Assembly: GCA_949358305.1 (NCBI GenBank)
Contig: OX442316.1
Span: forward strand, 7,998,001 to 8,062,000
Length of the DNA stretch: 64,000 bases
Source: Strigamia acuminata
Taxonomy: Eukaryota; Arthropoda; Chilopoda; Geophilomorpha; Linotaeniidae
Reading direction: 5' to 3'
Every line of letters begins with the position of its first letter. Position 1 is the stretch's first letter. The notes below the pieces were generated by a model. The model saw only the letters and a list, made by a program, of their open reading frames with translations, had not been told where the DNA came from and ran no database searches. Of this stretch, positions 23,589 to 37,531 are shown one piece after another. The translations under genes and the position numbers were made by a program.

Positions 23589-26500
23589 AATGAAAAAATA
23601 TTTCTAAAAAAAATTGTTTATGTAATTGAAAATGATAATATTTCTTTTCTCGAAATTTTATTTATTTATTTATTTATTATTTTTTAAATGCGATAGTCAG
23701 ATTTTGCTGTGATGCTACGATTATTGATTGGTAGTGATATAAATGCATAAATTGACGCGAAAAGAAATATTTTCTGATTAAACAACTTTGGTTACCTGCT
23801 CAATTTACATTTGGATGGCTTTTAAGGATACACTTATGGGAATATCAATCTATCAAGAAAACAGAAAATCGATAAAGCAGTTCACGTAAAGCATGCCAGT
23901 TATAATTAGTTAACTTAATCTGAATACTTTCGAAATTGACCAAAGTAAAAGGAAATTTAAGAGCACATTGTGAACAAAACAAAAAAATGATTTCAAGAAT
24001 TAAGTACGTTAATATTCGCCATTTTTCTTAAATTCATAATTAGGTTTTCATATTTTATCACACAAGATTGTTGCTCCGAGATAAGCTGCGCTATAAAAAG
24101 TGATTTTACAAAATGTATTAGAAGCCAGATTTGTTCTGACACAAATTTTTAATTCATTACATTTTTATGATATGCATTTAATTATAAATATATTAAAACA
24201 TATAATGAATCTTAATGGAGATCTTGTGGGAATTCCAATTAGAAGTTTTACATATAAATGAAGTTTTATGTGAGTTTAACATCGGTGCATTCGAAAATAG
24301 ATGTGTTTTCGTGTTTATCCCGCAATAAAACCGCGTTAATATTTGATTAATTTAAGCGTAAGATAAAATAACGACGAAAATAAGTTAGAACGAAACATTA
24401 GCAGACAACCCTAGATTTCAAGAGTTTTGATTACCACGGGATGTGTTGCTATGATGATATTGAAAAGACTGATATTTCTTTTTGTATCGAAAAATTGGAA
24501 AATTACTGTACAGAGAAATAGGAAAAAAATGTATCAAATTTGAGATGAAACTGGATTGAACAAACTGCCATAAGTTGCAAGTGACGTTAGAAGCAGTCAA
24601 AACAACTAAAGATTGAGTTGAAGAGTTGATTGTCACTTTGGGTAATTGGAAGAAAAGCAGCTGCTGGGAAATATCTAGTTTAGTCTGTTTGAATTGAAAA
24701 CTCATTTTCCTCCTTGTTCGTCATCAATCAACGTGCTCTAATCCTTTAGATCTTAAATTGGTTTAATTAAGTTGGGATTAAAGGATTAACTTGATGATTT
24801 TTGTTGTTGTTTTTTGTTTTCAAATAGAAATTTGGTGTCGTTTAAAAGAAATTTAAAAAATAAAAATAAAAATTGCGTTAGTTTGTAATTTTTCTTTTTT
24901 TTTGGAGTCTGCGTTTACATTATCTAGTAAGGCTTAAGGAAGTCCCGTTAATGCAGCTGCAGCCAGTTTCCCGTAATCTTTAGTAATGATTTTTCCTTTT
25001 TTTGAAGTTAACGCCCTGCATAAATGAAGAGATAACAGGATAGAGGAGTAGAAAATTGTTTCGCGGCTGAAAACCAGCTGAGTTTTAGCAGCGGTGTTGG
25101 AAATAATAATGATATATTAATATTAAAGGAGCGAATATTAAAGTATACCCAGGATATTAGTTTGAGTTGGCCACAAAGCTGCTCTAGTACTCTAGTGTAT
25201 TGAGCGAAAGGTTATAGTACCAGAAGCAGCTGGGAATTCTGATTTATAAAAAAATAATACAATGCATTGCAGTTGGTGGTGGTGATGTAATGGGGATAAT
25301 AAACTGAAATGCGGAAAAATTCATGAAAAAGTTAAGAAATAATGGCAACTTTGATTTTAATTAAATGTATGTGTGTGAAGTTGCTTTTTTTTTTAGTCAC
25401 TACACCATTAATATAAATCACATTAATTATTCCTAACCAGGAGCCGCAGAATCCTTTCTTTTGGTAATTGGATTGCAGAAAATAATTGATTTTTTTTGTA
25501 ACGACGTCATCGCTGTTTTAATTCTTAGCGTGGGGCAGTCGTGGGATACGAAATAAGACTTAAAAATAAACATTTCCACTCGTGTCTTCAACGCTTTCAA
25601 CGTTCTAGCTTAGCAACTGATCAAATAAAAGCTTGCCGTCGGGGTATTCAACAACTCTTCTTTAAGATTTTTGATGTTCTCTAGTGATGGTGGTTCCAGT
25701 AAAAACCATCTGCGTCTACTCAGCGGGGTTTTCAGAAAATGGTTATTTTTTTTTTTTAAATGGCAATCAGCCATAAAAGCAAGTTTTAATGACTCCTAAA
25801 TTGCGAGTTGTTCCATCACTTCGTTAATGTGATGGAAGTGATTTCTTAACGATTTCAGTCTGACCAAAGCAAACAGAAATTCTAGACGGAATAATAAATA
25901 TGTCGCATCATCCGTTGTGTTCTCTTTGTTTGCAGGTGAAACAAATTATGGAAGAAGCCGTGACTCGTAAATTTGTCCACGAGGAGAGTAGCAGTATAAC
26001 CTCGTTGTGTGGTAATTATTTCCATTTTATTGTTTTTGTTGTTTGTGATTAATGTTGTCGTAGCAGGACTGATATTTGTGCAGTGGTTCTGTTTTATCAC
26101 AATATTTGTGTAGAGAAGTAACGTGGAGAAAGTCATTTTTATTAGTCCATTCCACCACCGAAATGAAGTCAGTTGTTTGAGTGCTGGAAATTGATCCACT
26201 GTCGGTCTAGTTGAACTGGGAATGGCAAATCTTTTCCTTCTTTCATCTTAGGCGTGCACACGACGGTGTTTTTTTAACATTACGGTGGTTGGGAATGGCT
26301 ATAGGTGTAGAGATAGAAAATATGTAAAAAATTTAACTTATAATAAGGGCCTTGTAACTTCGCAAACGTTCAATTTCATCCGACTTTTATCTACAAACAA
26401 TTCGGGTCACAGCGTCTTGAAGAAAAAGAAAAATAGCAACGATAAGGGAGGAGTTTTATTTTATTCCAAGTTTATCTCGATGAAATAAACAGAGCAGAAA

Positions 26501-29500
26501 CTTGAAATCTCTTTTTTAAATTGAATTTCTATTGCCTTGAAACTTAATGGTGTATTTTTTTTAAAGTAAATATTTAATTTTAAGGTAAAGTGCTTTCTCT
26601 GGTCTTTTAATTACTTATTACATGGTTAATTTAAAGTTAGGTAACCTTTAATGCAAAAGTGCGAGTGTTGAAGTCGCTTTTGATTCTTTGTGTAAATTGT
26701 GATAAATTAACGTTGTTTGAGCTTAATTGGATAAGGAAAGAAAATGTATTTTACAATTCCAAGTTGTTTGTGTTGAAAGGAAAAGAAAAATTAATAAGAA
26801 TAAAATAAATAACAAAATATCAGGTACAATAATTCTTCTCCGGAGCTAAGGTATTTAAGATGCTTAACAACGCGTCTCTTAAAGATGCTGACTCGACATG
26901 ATCAAATGCGGGTGCAGTGAGTCGAATTAATAAATGAAAAGAACCGAAAAGTAGAAGAGAAAGATTATAAATGACACAAGAAAATGAATAGTTGTATATT
27001 TTTTTAAAATAATGTAATCTGTATATTAATAGTTTCTCTTTATTTATTTTCTTTTTTGAATAGCGGTTGTGGAAACGTGTTTATCTCATGGATTAAAAAG
27101 GAGGACTTTAGGTCTCTTTAAGACAAATTCTACCACTGCTCTTCTGCATAAAGTGGCAAAAAATTTTGAACCAGCAAAGCTCATTTCACAACTAGTAAAA
27201 CAAGTTGAAAGCGCCGATCCAAACAAGTAAGTGCGTGTTAAATGCATCATTTATATTTAATAAGGTTTATTTAAAAACAGTATTTGATAAATTATTAACG
27301 ATAAAAAAAATCCTGACATGAGAAATTTAAATGTACGTATTGACCGGTTTAAAGGCTCCAATTTCTTTTTGATGATTTTTGGCATTCCACAGCTGCAAAA
27401 TACCGTAGAATAACAAATGAGTAAAATGTGCGGTAACAGTGTTATTGAGAAACACTAATGTACACATCGATAACGTGAAATCTCAGAATGCATTGCTCAA
27501 AATGGTTTCCTTTTTAAAATGGTAAAAACAAGGTTTGATCACTTAAAACCACAAATACTTGATTATTGCATAAGTTTTGCAGAAAATAATATTTCATAAC
27601 CTTTTTTAAGGTTATTTCAAACAGATTAGAGAAATTTTTCATTTCTCTTCGTGTGATTTTTAACAAATACAAAGCCCCCTTAGTTGCTGTGGGATACTCA
27701 CAGATGCCGGGGAAGATACAATCACACATTTGTACCAGTCATGAAGTTGGAGTCTTTGTGGCTGATGTTGGCCATTATTGCAGCCAAAAAGTGACTGCGA
27801 CTCGGACAGTGTGACGTTGAGACGGCATATGTGTATGGAAAACTAGAAGAGGTGATCCACATGACTCAAACCGAGGGATACGAGGAAAAGGGAACCGAAA
27901 AGGACATATGCATGTTACAGAAAAGCCTCTATGGGCTCAAGCAATCTCGGCGCTGTTAGAACAAGGAGCTGGACGGAGCATTTAAGAAAATGGGCCTGAT
28001 CCAATTAAAGAGGGACCCGTGCATCTACACATTGATTGACGAGCACAACTACTTTGCGCTGGGCATTTTCATGGATAATATTGTGGCGATAGGCACAATG
28101 GACCAGCTAATAGAAATGAAAATGGATCAAGTGCGCGGATATTTTAAGTTGATAGACATGGGCGAACCCAGTCATATACTAGGCATGAGGATAAAAGTTG
28201 GCAAGCAAGGAATAATTTAAGCCAAAAGGAATGTGCCAACAAGATTCTGAAACGCCACGGGATGAGTGGTTGTAAGGAGAAGAAGACCCCAATGGTGACA
28301 GACCAGGATCTTGACAACTCAGATAAATTGCCATGAGTGGATGTAAAACAGTACCAGAAGATGCTGGGAAGCATTATGTATTTGATGCTGGGATCGAGAC
28401 CTGATATAGCTTACGCAGCGAGCAAGCTGTCCACATATAGTAGCAATCTGAAAGAAATGCATCTCACAGCCGTCAGAAGAATCCTGAAGTATAAGTTAGA
28501 CCACTCATTATGTACTATATTACAGCCGAGTCAAGAAGTCGCTAGAACTTTCCACCGATGCAAGTTGGAGCGTAGGCAAGGACGCAATGTCACATAGCGT
28601 GTACCTGACTCTGTACAGTGGATCGGTCATCAGTTGGAAGGCGAAGAAGCAAAGGCTGGTGACGATGTTGACTTACGAGGCTGAAGTGGTGGCTCTCAAC
28701 GAGAGAGTGAGAGAACTAAAATGGTTATGTGGTTTACTGGCGGAATTGAAAATGTAAACACGTCAATTTAGTTTGGATGTGTTTTGTGACTACAAATCCA
28801 CGATCACAATATCTGAGGAGAGTGGACAAACGACTGCACTAAGCATATACTGCGAAGATACAAGTTTGCAAAAACGAGGTCGAGTTGAAGAATATAAAAC
28901 TCTTATTTCATACTGAGCGAGCAAATGTTGGCAGACCCTTTAACTAAACTTATCTCCGGGGGCTAGCTAAAATATTTCATTGGAATTCTTGAAATGGAGA
29001 GAAAAGCTTGAAGAGAAGAGACAAGATTGAAATATGAATATATTTTTATTTTTGTTGTAAACTAGTTTTAACAGATGAAAGAGGGATTTGTGAATGTGTA
29101 TAATCTAGTTAAAACCAGTTACGGCGCTAGGGCGCGATATTTGTTGCTGTCAGCAATGGTGTTCTGTCGTCTGTTCTTTACGAGCAATGTAATTTTAATC
29201 GATTAAACGATGTGTTATGGATTTACTTCAACCCAAGATTCAGTTAATTCAAACTTTCATGCAAATTTCTGCTCACGACGAAAAAAAGGAGAAAAATTGG
29301 AGTTGATGAATTTGCTTAAATTTGATATGACATTATTTTCCAAAATTGATGTTGTGATTATGAATTTTGCATTAGGGTTTTGAATTTTTATGGAAATTAA
29401 ATTAGTTTTGCGATGAAGAATAAAAACAAATACAAATGGAAAATATAATTAATGATTAAGCACTTCCTTTTAACTTGTTATCGAGAACTCGCAACAGAAG

Positions 29501-32500
29501 GAAACAAAAAATTCTTGAAATTTTTACAACGGAAATAAGATTTCAAATTCCAGACACTGAAGATTGAAAGGTGGAAATTGCCGTTGCTTAAGGGATCTTT
29601 AGTGACATTTCTAACAGGAAATGTCTTTTTTTTTTTTACTAGAGAGAGTACAGCTTTCGAGCAAACACTCGGATGTAACACTGCAATCACACTCGATGCA
29701 TAAAATTGGATGAATATTCCACTGACAGTAAATAGATACGAAAATATCCAATTTCATTGTGCTATTACGCAGAAGCGATTTTCATAATTGCCAGTTATGT
29801 ATGGGAATTGTGCAAACTCGATTTCCTTTGAAATGTAGTTGACATTTTGACAAGATAGAAAATAAATAAGAATTTTGCATCATTTTGCAATAAATTTAAT
29901 TGGACGTTGGACGGTTTTGTTGTACAGATCAATTTCCAATTTTCTAAAGTATTACGTATTTTAATTGGATATGGTTCAGGATTTTTTTTTGAAGGAGATT
30001 GAGGGCGAGAACGGACAATCTCGTGCGTCACAAATCGATCGATCCTGCCTGCATTGTGTGTATATATATATTTTTTTTTTAAAAATTCAGCACACGTGGC
30101 TGTGGCACTTTATAGGCTAAAACTCCGTTGTAGATTATTGGCAGTGGCAAATAGCGGTTAATATGAAATATCGTTATTAAACTGTGTAAAAAAAAACAAA
30201 TAAGAAAGAAAGAAAAGAATTCGTTTAATTTTTCTATGGAATGATAAAAACTGATGATAAAATTTTGGTTTCGCATAAAATGTATGCAAATGTAGATCGT
30301 TTGGCGAATAAAGCAACAAGAAAATTGCTAAGGGGAAATTTTTACAACCCTCCGAAGCAATAAACTTAATCCTTTCTACTTTCCCATTTGTATTTGCTCA
30401 GAGAAACAAATGGGAGGAAAAAATTGCATAATGCTCAACGGACTTAAACACGTATTTGACGATTTTCTCGCGTAAATTATGTTGTAATAAACTTTTTTCT
30501 AATTTATTGGAGCCGCAATTCCTTAAATATTTGATGGAGATATCAGAAATCGTAACGGTGGGCGAATTGGCTTTGTTCAACTGAAAAATTCATGCAATTT
30601 TTCAGACAGGCAGAATGTAATAAATGTGGAAAAACAAGCTGGAGTTGGTGATGATGATCCTTCGGCCCTACACCACTTGTCATGTTTTGTGTGCACGCAT
30701 GCCGTGTACGATTTTTCCCACATTAATTATTGGGGGTGTTCAATGGTTGAGATTGGAATAACTACAATTATAATGATAGAATGTTTTGAAACCCTTAAGA
30801 CAAACTCAGCATCTTGGGAAGAAATATCTTGAAGGTTTCTTTGTTTGAAGAAAGAATTTTGTAATTATTTGGCATCATGTTTTTATTTTAGACGTTCCTC
30901 CTCGGGAAGTGAAAGTTGCAGCCGGTCGAAAGTTTTCTTGCTCAAGAAAATAGCTCCGGGGATGCGCTATCTGTGGATTCGGTTGGCTCTTTTTGAAAAA
31001 CAACTGGCCAAAATAATTGATCACTTAGTACAGAATAGTAGGTGAGTAATACAGCTTCAAGTTGAGCATCAAACATATGATTGATGTGCTGAAAATCAAG
31101 CGGGATTGACCTGTCGCATTTCGAGATATCGAAGCAGTCGTGCAGCTTTAGAAGTTTCTCTGACTACATAACCCAGTGCGTAATCCCTTCGATACAGAAT
31201 AAGAGGCAATTTTAATCTTTTATTCGACAAACGGGAGACATACCGCTCGATTTATCTCGGCTAATCCCATTGCTACATTCCGAATCTTTAAGACCAGACA
31301 TTTATTTCGAGTAATGTTTTAAAACTCGGGTTACCGCCAGAAGGAATCTCGTTGCAAACGAGATTGTTTTGATTCTATTAGAATAAACTGTTGCTACGGC
31401 GGAGAGGTAATACCAAGCAGAATTGATTCGGGAATTTTATTAAAAACAACAAAGCTTGTCGACCTTTCAGTCATCATCAAGTCTGAATGTTTGCATTTGA
31501 GTGGATGCGTCGGGTTAAAGGGCATTTAGAGGTCAAAAGAGGGAGATTTCGATGGGAAGAGAAGCAAACAACAAGTTTCCGCTTATTTTATTGCCGATAG
31601 GAAATATAAGTTTGATTAAAATCGGCTGTTTCCCTCCGTTTTATGTCATCGTGAAAGTGGATTTTATAAGGTCGTAAAACTTGACATTAAAACGTAGAAT
31701 TTAGTTCAGCGTTTCCATTTGAAGAAGTGTAGCCGTGTACTGGTTAAATGGAATTAAGAAATTAAAGAAATGATTTGTAAATTTAATCAATTGTCGAATC
31801 CAAATGGAAATTTGATTAATGCTAAACGAAACACTCCCAGTGGGAATTTTTAATTAAATTATCACTTGTTCTGGATGGATGGTGTTAAAAGAAAAAGCTG
31901 TTTTATCTTTTATCTTAAAAAATATATTTTTTTTGTTTACAATTTCTCCATTTTGTTGTTGAAAATTCCGGCTTTCCAATGAAAACCTATTATGGTATTT
32001 TGTTTCTGAATAAATCGTGCAAGATGCTTGAAATGCGAGATCGATATCGATTGGGAACAATTCAAAATAGCTATACAAATAAGTTTCTTGACGTTAATAA
32101 TTTTGCAAATATTTTAAACAGTAAATACTATGAACGAGATGCCCTTGTCTCAGACCCTGTCGAAGGGCCCATCTTGGCTTCTCTCTTAGTTGGTCCTTGC
32201 GCTCTTGATTATTCAAAGATGAAAACTCAAGATCATTTTTGGACGGATCCACCAGCTGACGAACTTGTGCAGAGACATCGAATTTCGAGCATTTATCCCA
32301 CAGTACCTTCCACGCCTCCAATGGGTCGGCGACCAGGTCTCAATGTAAGATTTTTATGCAGATCTATGCACTTCTATAGGAATTTATACTACAGTTATAA
32401 GGTTATAACTTGACTTTTTATTACAGAAATACTCTTATAGGCAACTTGTCGCTATAATTTATTTTTTTTTTAAATTTACAATTAGTTCCGACGTCCTCTG

Positions 32501-35500
32501 CCCACTGGAAACTCCGAAGAAAACAATCGTTCAGCTCCTGTTTCCGCTAGAGAGTATGTCGAGTCGCTACATCAAAATTCAAAGGCAACTCTACTGTATG
32601 GCAAAAATAATGTCCTCGTTCAGCCGGTATGGTGCTTTGTTGAAATTGCTCCTCTTGCTTTTACTTCTGAATTGCCATATTGATTGTCATTTAGAGAGAG
32701 AACATGGAACCATTACCCGGTTATCTATCTCTTCATCAAGTGGCGGAAACTTTGACAATCAAATGGACACCTAATCAATTGATGAATGGATGCGTAGACG
32801 GAACATCAGTTGATAATAAAGAAGACAAAAGGTGGGTAGATATTCAGATTTAATTTTATTTAATATTATTTTTTTTTTTCGGTTTATTTTTTTTTCTTTA
32901 ATTTTAATTGGCTTAATATTTTAGATTTTTAATGAAATATAAAGCTTGCGCTTTTTTCTTTTTAGTTTTGTTATTTTTTGGTCGTTGTTTTTTGTTTTCT
33001 GTTTTAGTTGCTTGTGTATGATTTCTTTAGATGTCATCCCCCTTCGACACCAAACCGTCGAAAGTCATTTTTTAGACAATCTTCCAAACATGAAGTTGAG
33101 TAAGTATTTAGGATTAATCAAGTTTTAAGTTTTACTGGAAACAGTGCCTAATATCATGTGCAATTTAATTAACTTTATATATTTGATTTTTTTTTTGTAT
33201 TTATTTTAGTAGTAATTATTTTAATTTATTTTTAAATGTTTAGTTTGTACTGGGACTACGCGATTAACGTTAACGTCAGCGAAGTTGTTTACGTTCACTG
33301 TCATCAACAAGGTGATTATACTTGATTTTATAAATACGGAATTTAAAAAAAAAAATGTAATTAATTAAATATATTTTACAGCTGATATTGGCGGTACGGT
33401 GGTACTAGTTGGTCAAGATGGAGTTCAAAGGCCGCCAATTCATTTCCCTAAAGGGGGTCATCTATTACAGTTCCTTTCTTGCTTAGAAAATGGCCTTTTG
33501 CCACACGGCCAACTAGATCCTCCGCTTTGGTCTCAACGAGGGAAAGGGAAAGTTTTCCCAAAACTTCGACGTAATCGGAAGGGACGAACTGTTATTAAAC
33601 GCTCAGAGGATAGTTTAGAAGAAGATGACGAGTCGTCCGATTATGTATTTCGAATACTAAACAAGATCAAACCAGAAAACATATGTAAGATTTTTATTTT
33701 TATTTTTGTCAATTATGAAATGAGATGGCAAAAAATATTGGATCGACAGCTGGAAAATAAAATTTTTAGCTCAAGAATTAATGGATCCAAAGTTCTTCCG
33801 TGGTTCTTCCTTTGCGTGGCTATCGTCTTCGGTGTCGCAGAAGGAATCCAATACCACCGTAGTGAAACGCAACCCGTCAACACGCTCGTCGTCCAGTGCT
33901 TCGTCTACCAAATCCCTGTCGCTAAATGACGATGGGTTTGATTTTCCATTTCATAAACCGCTTGTTGTTACACTGTCGAGTGACAAACCAGGGTAATTTA
34001 ATTTAGATACGAGAAATTATTTGTTTATTTCAATATTTTGTTGCTTTGTAGGAGAGATTCACTTCAAGTTCTGTGCGCCACAATGAAACGACAAATCATC
34101 TCGCGCGCATTTTACGGATGTAAACAATTAATTTTAATATTTGCGAATATTTGTTTATTTTTAAAAAAATATTTATGTTAGGGTTAGCACATTGCAGACA
34201 TTTGCGCACCGTTCGAACTCATTTGTCTGGATTGGTAAATATCAGTGTGGTGTCGGTGGATGATCCTTCGGGGGCGCTCAAGGGTCTTACGGAGGAAGTG
34301 TGGAAATCGATGCACGAAGATGGAATGGTTAATAATTAAATGCAGCGTACGAAGTTTGTTTATTTTAATTGTATTTTGTTTTTTTTAAATAGATACATGA
34401 TTCGATGGAAATTTATCGATTGACTTATTTTGGCGGCGTGCAGCCCGATATTAGGAAAGAGGTTTGGCCCTATTTGTTGGGACATTACCAGTTTGGCAGC
34501 GCAGAAGAGGATCGCCGAATACAAAATTTAGCCTTCCATCAACAATACGAGACCACCATGTCCGAATGGCTGGCAGTTGAGGCAATTGTGCGACAACGGG
34601 ATAGAGAAACCATGGCGGCGCAATTGGCCAAGCTGTCATCCGAAAGCACCAGTAATGGTGAAATACCTCTCGTTGGTACGAAATCAAGATTAAAATTTGT
34701 AATTGAGTATTTGAATTTGTTTTTCTCGTTCTAGGTCGAGATCAGACTTTAAGCAATGAAGTGTTCGAGGATTGTGTGAGTTTGGGATCTGAGGAGAATC
34801 TAATTCTGGACGGTACCGAGATGGGCGAAGAGCAGGAAGAAGGGTTAAATTCGGGGATGGATCACGAGAACGTGGAGATCGAAGCAGAAGCCGATCAAAA
34901 TCAGCACATTGTGGTGTCGAATCCTTCAATGGATAGCGGGAATTTGTCGGAGGAAGCTGACAAAGCGTTGGGTGAGGATGACGGGAAAACAACTTTGGCG
35001 ATTGATGAAACGCTCGATGGGGGAAGCCAAGGTTCGAGTTGTTTGTCGCCTGCTAGTTCAAATGGGGGAGTGTATCCGGTATGCGATTTTCAAGCGGGGA
35101 CGAAAATGATTTAATTAAAAATGGGTATTTTTAGACCGATTTATTGGATGCTTTTGCGCTGAATCTGCACCGGATTGATAAGGATGTGCAGCGGTGCGAT
35201 AGAAATTACAAATATTTTGCCGAAGCGGATAATTTGGAGAAACTTCGTAATGTTATGTGCACGTAAGTAGTTTGCTATGGTAAAATGATGAATTTAATTT
35301 AATTTTTGGGAATTTTGTTTATTAAGGTATGTTTGGGAGCATTTAGAAGTGGGTTACGTTCAAGGAATGTGTGATCTGGTGGCACCGTTACTGGTTATCT
35401 TCAATGATGGTTAGTTAGGGCTGGAACATATTTTAAATTTGGATTTTTAAAATGATTAATTTATGTTCACAGAATCACTTACCTACAGTTGCTTGTGCGA

Positions 35501-36108
35501 GTTGATGAAACGAATGGCTACAAATTTTCCTCATGGTGGAGCTATGGATGCGCATTTTGCAAATATGCGTTCCATGATACAGGTAAAAAGTTTTGAGGAT
35601 ATTGCTTTTGAGCTTATTTTTTTTTTTTTTTTTTATAGATTCTGGACTCCGAAATGTTCGAATTAATGCATCAGAACGGCGACTACACACATTTTTATTT
35701 TTGTTACCGGTGGTTTCTTTTGGATTTTAAGAGAGGCAGGATTGCTTATTGTTTTTATTAATTTTAATTTTATATTTATAAATCGATGTTTTTATTAGAA
35801 CTGATATACGAAGACGTGTTCAGCATTTGGGAGACGATTTGGAGTGCTAGACATGTGGCATCAGCTAATTTCGTTCTTTTCATAGCCTTGGCCTTTGTCG
35901 AATATTACAGGGACATAATTCTGAATAACAACATGGATTTCACCGACATAATCAAATTCTTCAATGGTAATAATAAGGAAAGTTGAAAATTCATTAAATT
36001 TGATGATTAATTTTCTTAGAAATGGCTGAACATCATAATGCAAAAGAAATCCTCACATTAGCTCGTGATTTGGTTCTTCAACTTCAAACACTCATAGATA
36101 ATAAATAA
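23168..36108 (+). CDS. SGSM: Small G protein signaling modulator (RUN + TBC RabGAP, SGSM1/2 family)
   Basis: Rab/Rap regulator of endosome-Golgi traffic: RUN domain, Rab9-binding region and TBC GAP domain. Exons: 23168-23186, 23312-23355, 25936-26011, 27064-27226, 30892-31041, 32122-32344, 32486-32626, 32695-32831, 33031-33099, 33244-33311, 33382-33684, 33770-33992, 34052-34119, 34182-34327, 34393-34675, 34735-35078, 35135-35262, 35327-35409, 35473-35582, 35639-35735, 35799-35966, 36020-36108. Phases close to 1,043 residues (human SGSM2 about 1,006). Motifs: [19 protein letters not shown] and [16 protein letters not shown] (RUN), [33 protein letters not shown], and a split TBC ([32 protein letters not shown] with the arginine finger; YVQGMCDL with the glutamine finger). 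An acidic linker encoded at 34735-35078 separates the TBC halves. The start is MAVTQTD on a 19-nt coding exon. Poly(A) signal at 36216. Confidence 0.95.
23549..23584. repeat. Poly(T) tract in SGSM intron 2
   Basis: About 36 uninterrupted T residues. Confidence 0.9.
27737..28976 (+). mobile_element. Ty1/copia retrotransposon pol fragment (RT-RNase H), degenerate
   Basis: Lies inside the 3.7-kb SGSM intron 27227-30891, in the sense orientation. Copia reverse-transcriptase landmarks appear in order: an ...[12 protein letters not shown] lead-in, [13 protein letters not shown], the diagnostic KSLYGLKQ near 27925, the DPCIYT block, and the catalytic box, which here reads FMDN rather than [24 protein letters not shown] and a terminal QMLADPLTK motif follow in shifting frames. 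Stops and frameshifts interrupt it throughout; no gag, integrase or LTRs were recognised. The longest open stretches are 27990-28220 and 28337-28597. It is GC-richer than its intron, so it probably arrived from outside and has since decayed. It is non-functional. Confidence 0.85.
31345..31365. repeat. Perfect short hairpin in SGSM intron
   Basis: AATCTCGTT and AACGAGATT are perfect inverted 9-mers around a GCA loop. Confidence 0.7.
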
Positions 36109-37292
36109 AAGTTTCTCTTTTATTACGATATGTAAATGTCAACTAAACGCTTAAACTTAAAAAAAAAAATTAAATTTGCTATGAATTAATGAATTTTAGC
36201 AAAATTCAAAATATCAATAAAAACAATGCAAAAGAAAATTACATTGCACTTTTAAAATATTGATGCTTTATATCAATACACAGATTGATATTTACAATAT
36301 ATTTTTTGCCAAATATCATTATATCTAAATAGTAAATCTGGGGTTCTTGTGCCTCTATTGGAAACATAATCAGTGCATGTCAGATTTAGATTCAATGTCT
36401 GTTACTTGTGCCACTTGTGTCATAGTCAACAAGTGCCCTTGCATAAATTATAAGCCAAGTAATGAATTAATAAGCTTATCGTTGACTGCTATAATTTTTC
36501 GCCTCAGATTCTATAACGTGATCTCATTATAAAATCAAGCTTTAAAAGTGTGTTAGGTATTCGTGCATAAGAGATGTGTGATGTAAACAGTGCAATTAAG
36601 TTATTATTATTATCATTTGTGTTTATATTTTATGCTTTTCTCTGCAAAATGGATATTGTTATGATAAATTAACTTATTTTTTTATGTGATACAATTTTGT
36701 AATTTGTGTGATTGATATGAGAAAATTGATTTACGAAATATTAGAATATTAAATTAATTATATATATAAATAAATAAATATATATATATATATATATATC
36801 GCAAATTTAAAATATTTTAAAGAGATGTTTTTAAAATTTTGTCATGTATATCGGTTGAAATAAAAAAAAAAAACTGAGATTGATTTTTCCGTGCATCCGG
36901 AAAATAATCTTGGTGCAAGTGATGCAAGTCTCGAGTCTCTGACGATTGATTTGGGCAAAGGAAAATGCGCGGAAGAATTAGTGTTAAATTAAATGAATTT
37001 ACTTTATTTATATTTTTTAAAATTAAATTTGACGGCTTTCAGTTGAAAATCGCTTATTCCATATTTAGAACAAATGCTCATCTTTCTTCATTCTAGTGAA
37101 ATGTTGCGTTAAAAATAGCCGAATCTGGTGTGGTGATGCCAGTTCAAAAGCGGACAAGTTCATTACTGCAAGTCCTTGTACAGTTTTCAGAATTTAGGGG
37201 AAGTTAAGTTAACCTACTTATCACCAAATTGACAGTAGAAATTCTTTCGATCTCGACGTTTGCAATTTCAAATCGGTGAAAGTTTAAACCGA
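36109..37292 (+). other. SGSM 3' UTR, AT-rich spacer and CH-gene leader
   Basis: AATAAA at 36216-36221 ends SGSM. A TA/TAAA microsatellite covers 36757-36799, and a hairpin (TTTTCCG/CGGAAAA with an outer AGATT/AATCT pair) lies at 36878-36910. A donor ACCGA|GTAAGT at 37292 pairs well with the acceptor CTTTCAG at 37526, just before the ATG of the next gene. The segment before 37292 is therefore probably its 5' UTR exon. Confidence 0.45.
36757..36799. repeat. (TA)n / (TAAA)n microsatellite
   Basis: Alternating TA with three TAAA units, ending in about ten perfect TA pairs. Confidence 0.9.
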
Positions 37293-37531
37293 GTAAGTTG
37301 TGTGTTTTATAATTTAAATCGTAATTACATGTGTTACGTAACCTAACCTTGTGCCTGTAACAGTAACTTAATGCATAAGTCAAAACAAAGTAAACTTGGC
37401 GGCTTCAGATTGCAAACGTCCAAAATAATTTGCACCAACTTTTCAACACAACTTAAATCTAACCTTTTAAGGAAGAAAAACGAGCTTCCTTTTGCTTTTA
37501 CGCGTTTTCAATCTGTCTTCTTTCAGCATTC

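Noticed and set aside
31979-32413. 144-codon continuous ORF as a separate gene
   Set aside because: Its 3' part is SGSM exon 32122-32344; the 5' part is intron that happens to be open.
33196-33260. FAM20 uORF-like reading continuing from the 41174 orphan exon into 43196 in phase
   Set aside because: The orphan exon could splice in phase to the exon starting at 43196 (coordinates here only mark this note), but the resulting sequence has no recognisable domain and would overlap the FAM20 leader; treated as coincidence.
36878-36910. Hairpin considered as a histone-type stem-loop or snRNA
   Set aside because: Its loop and stem do not match the histone 3' stem-loop, and no snRNA boxes are present.
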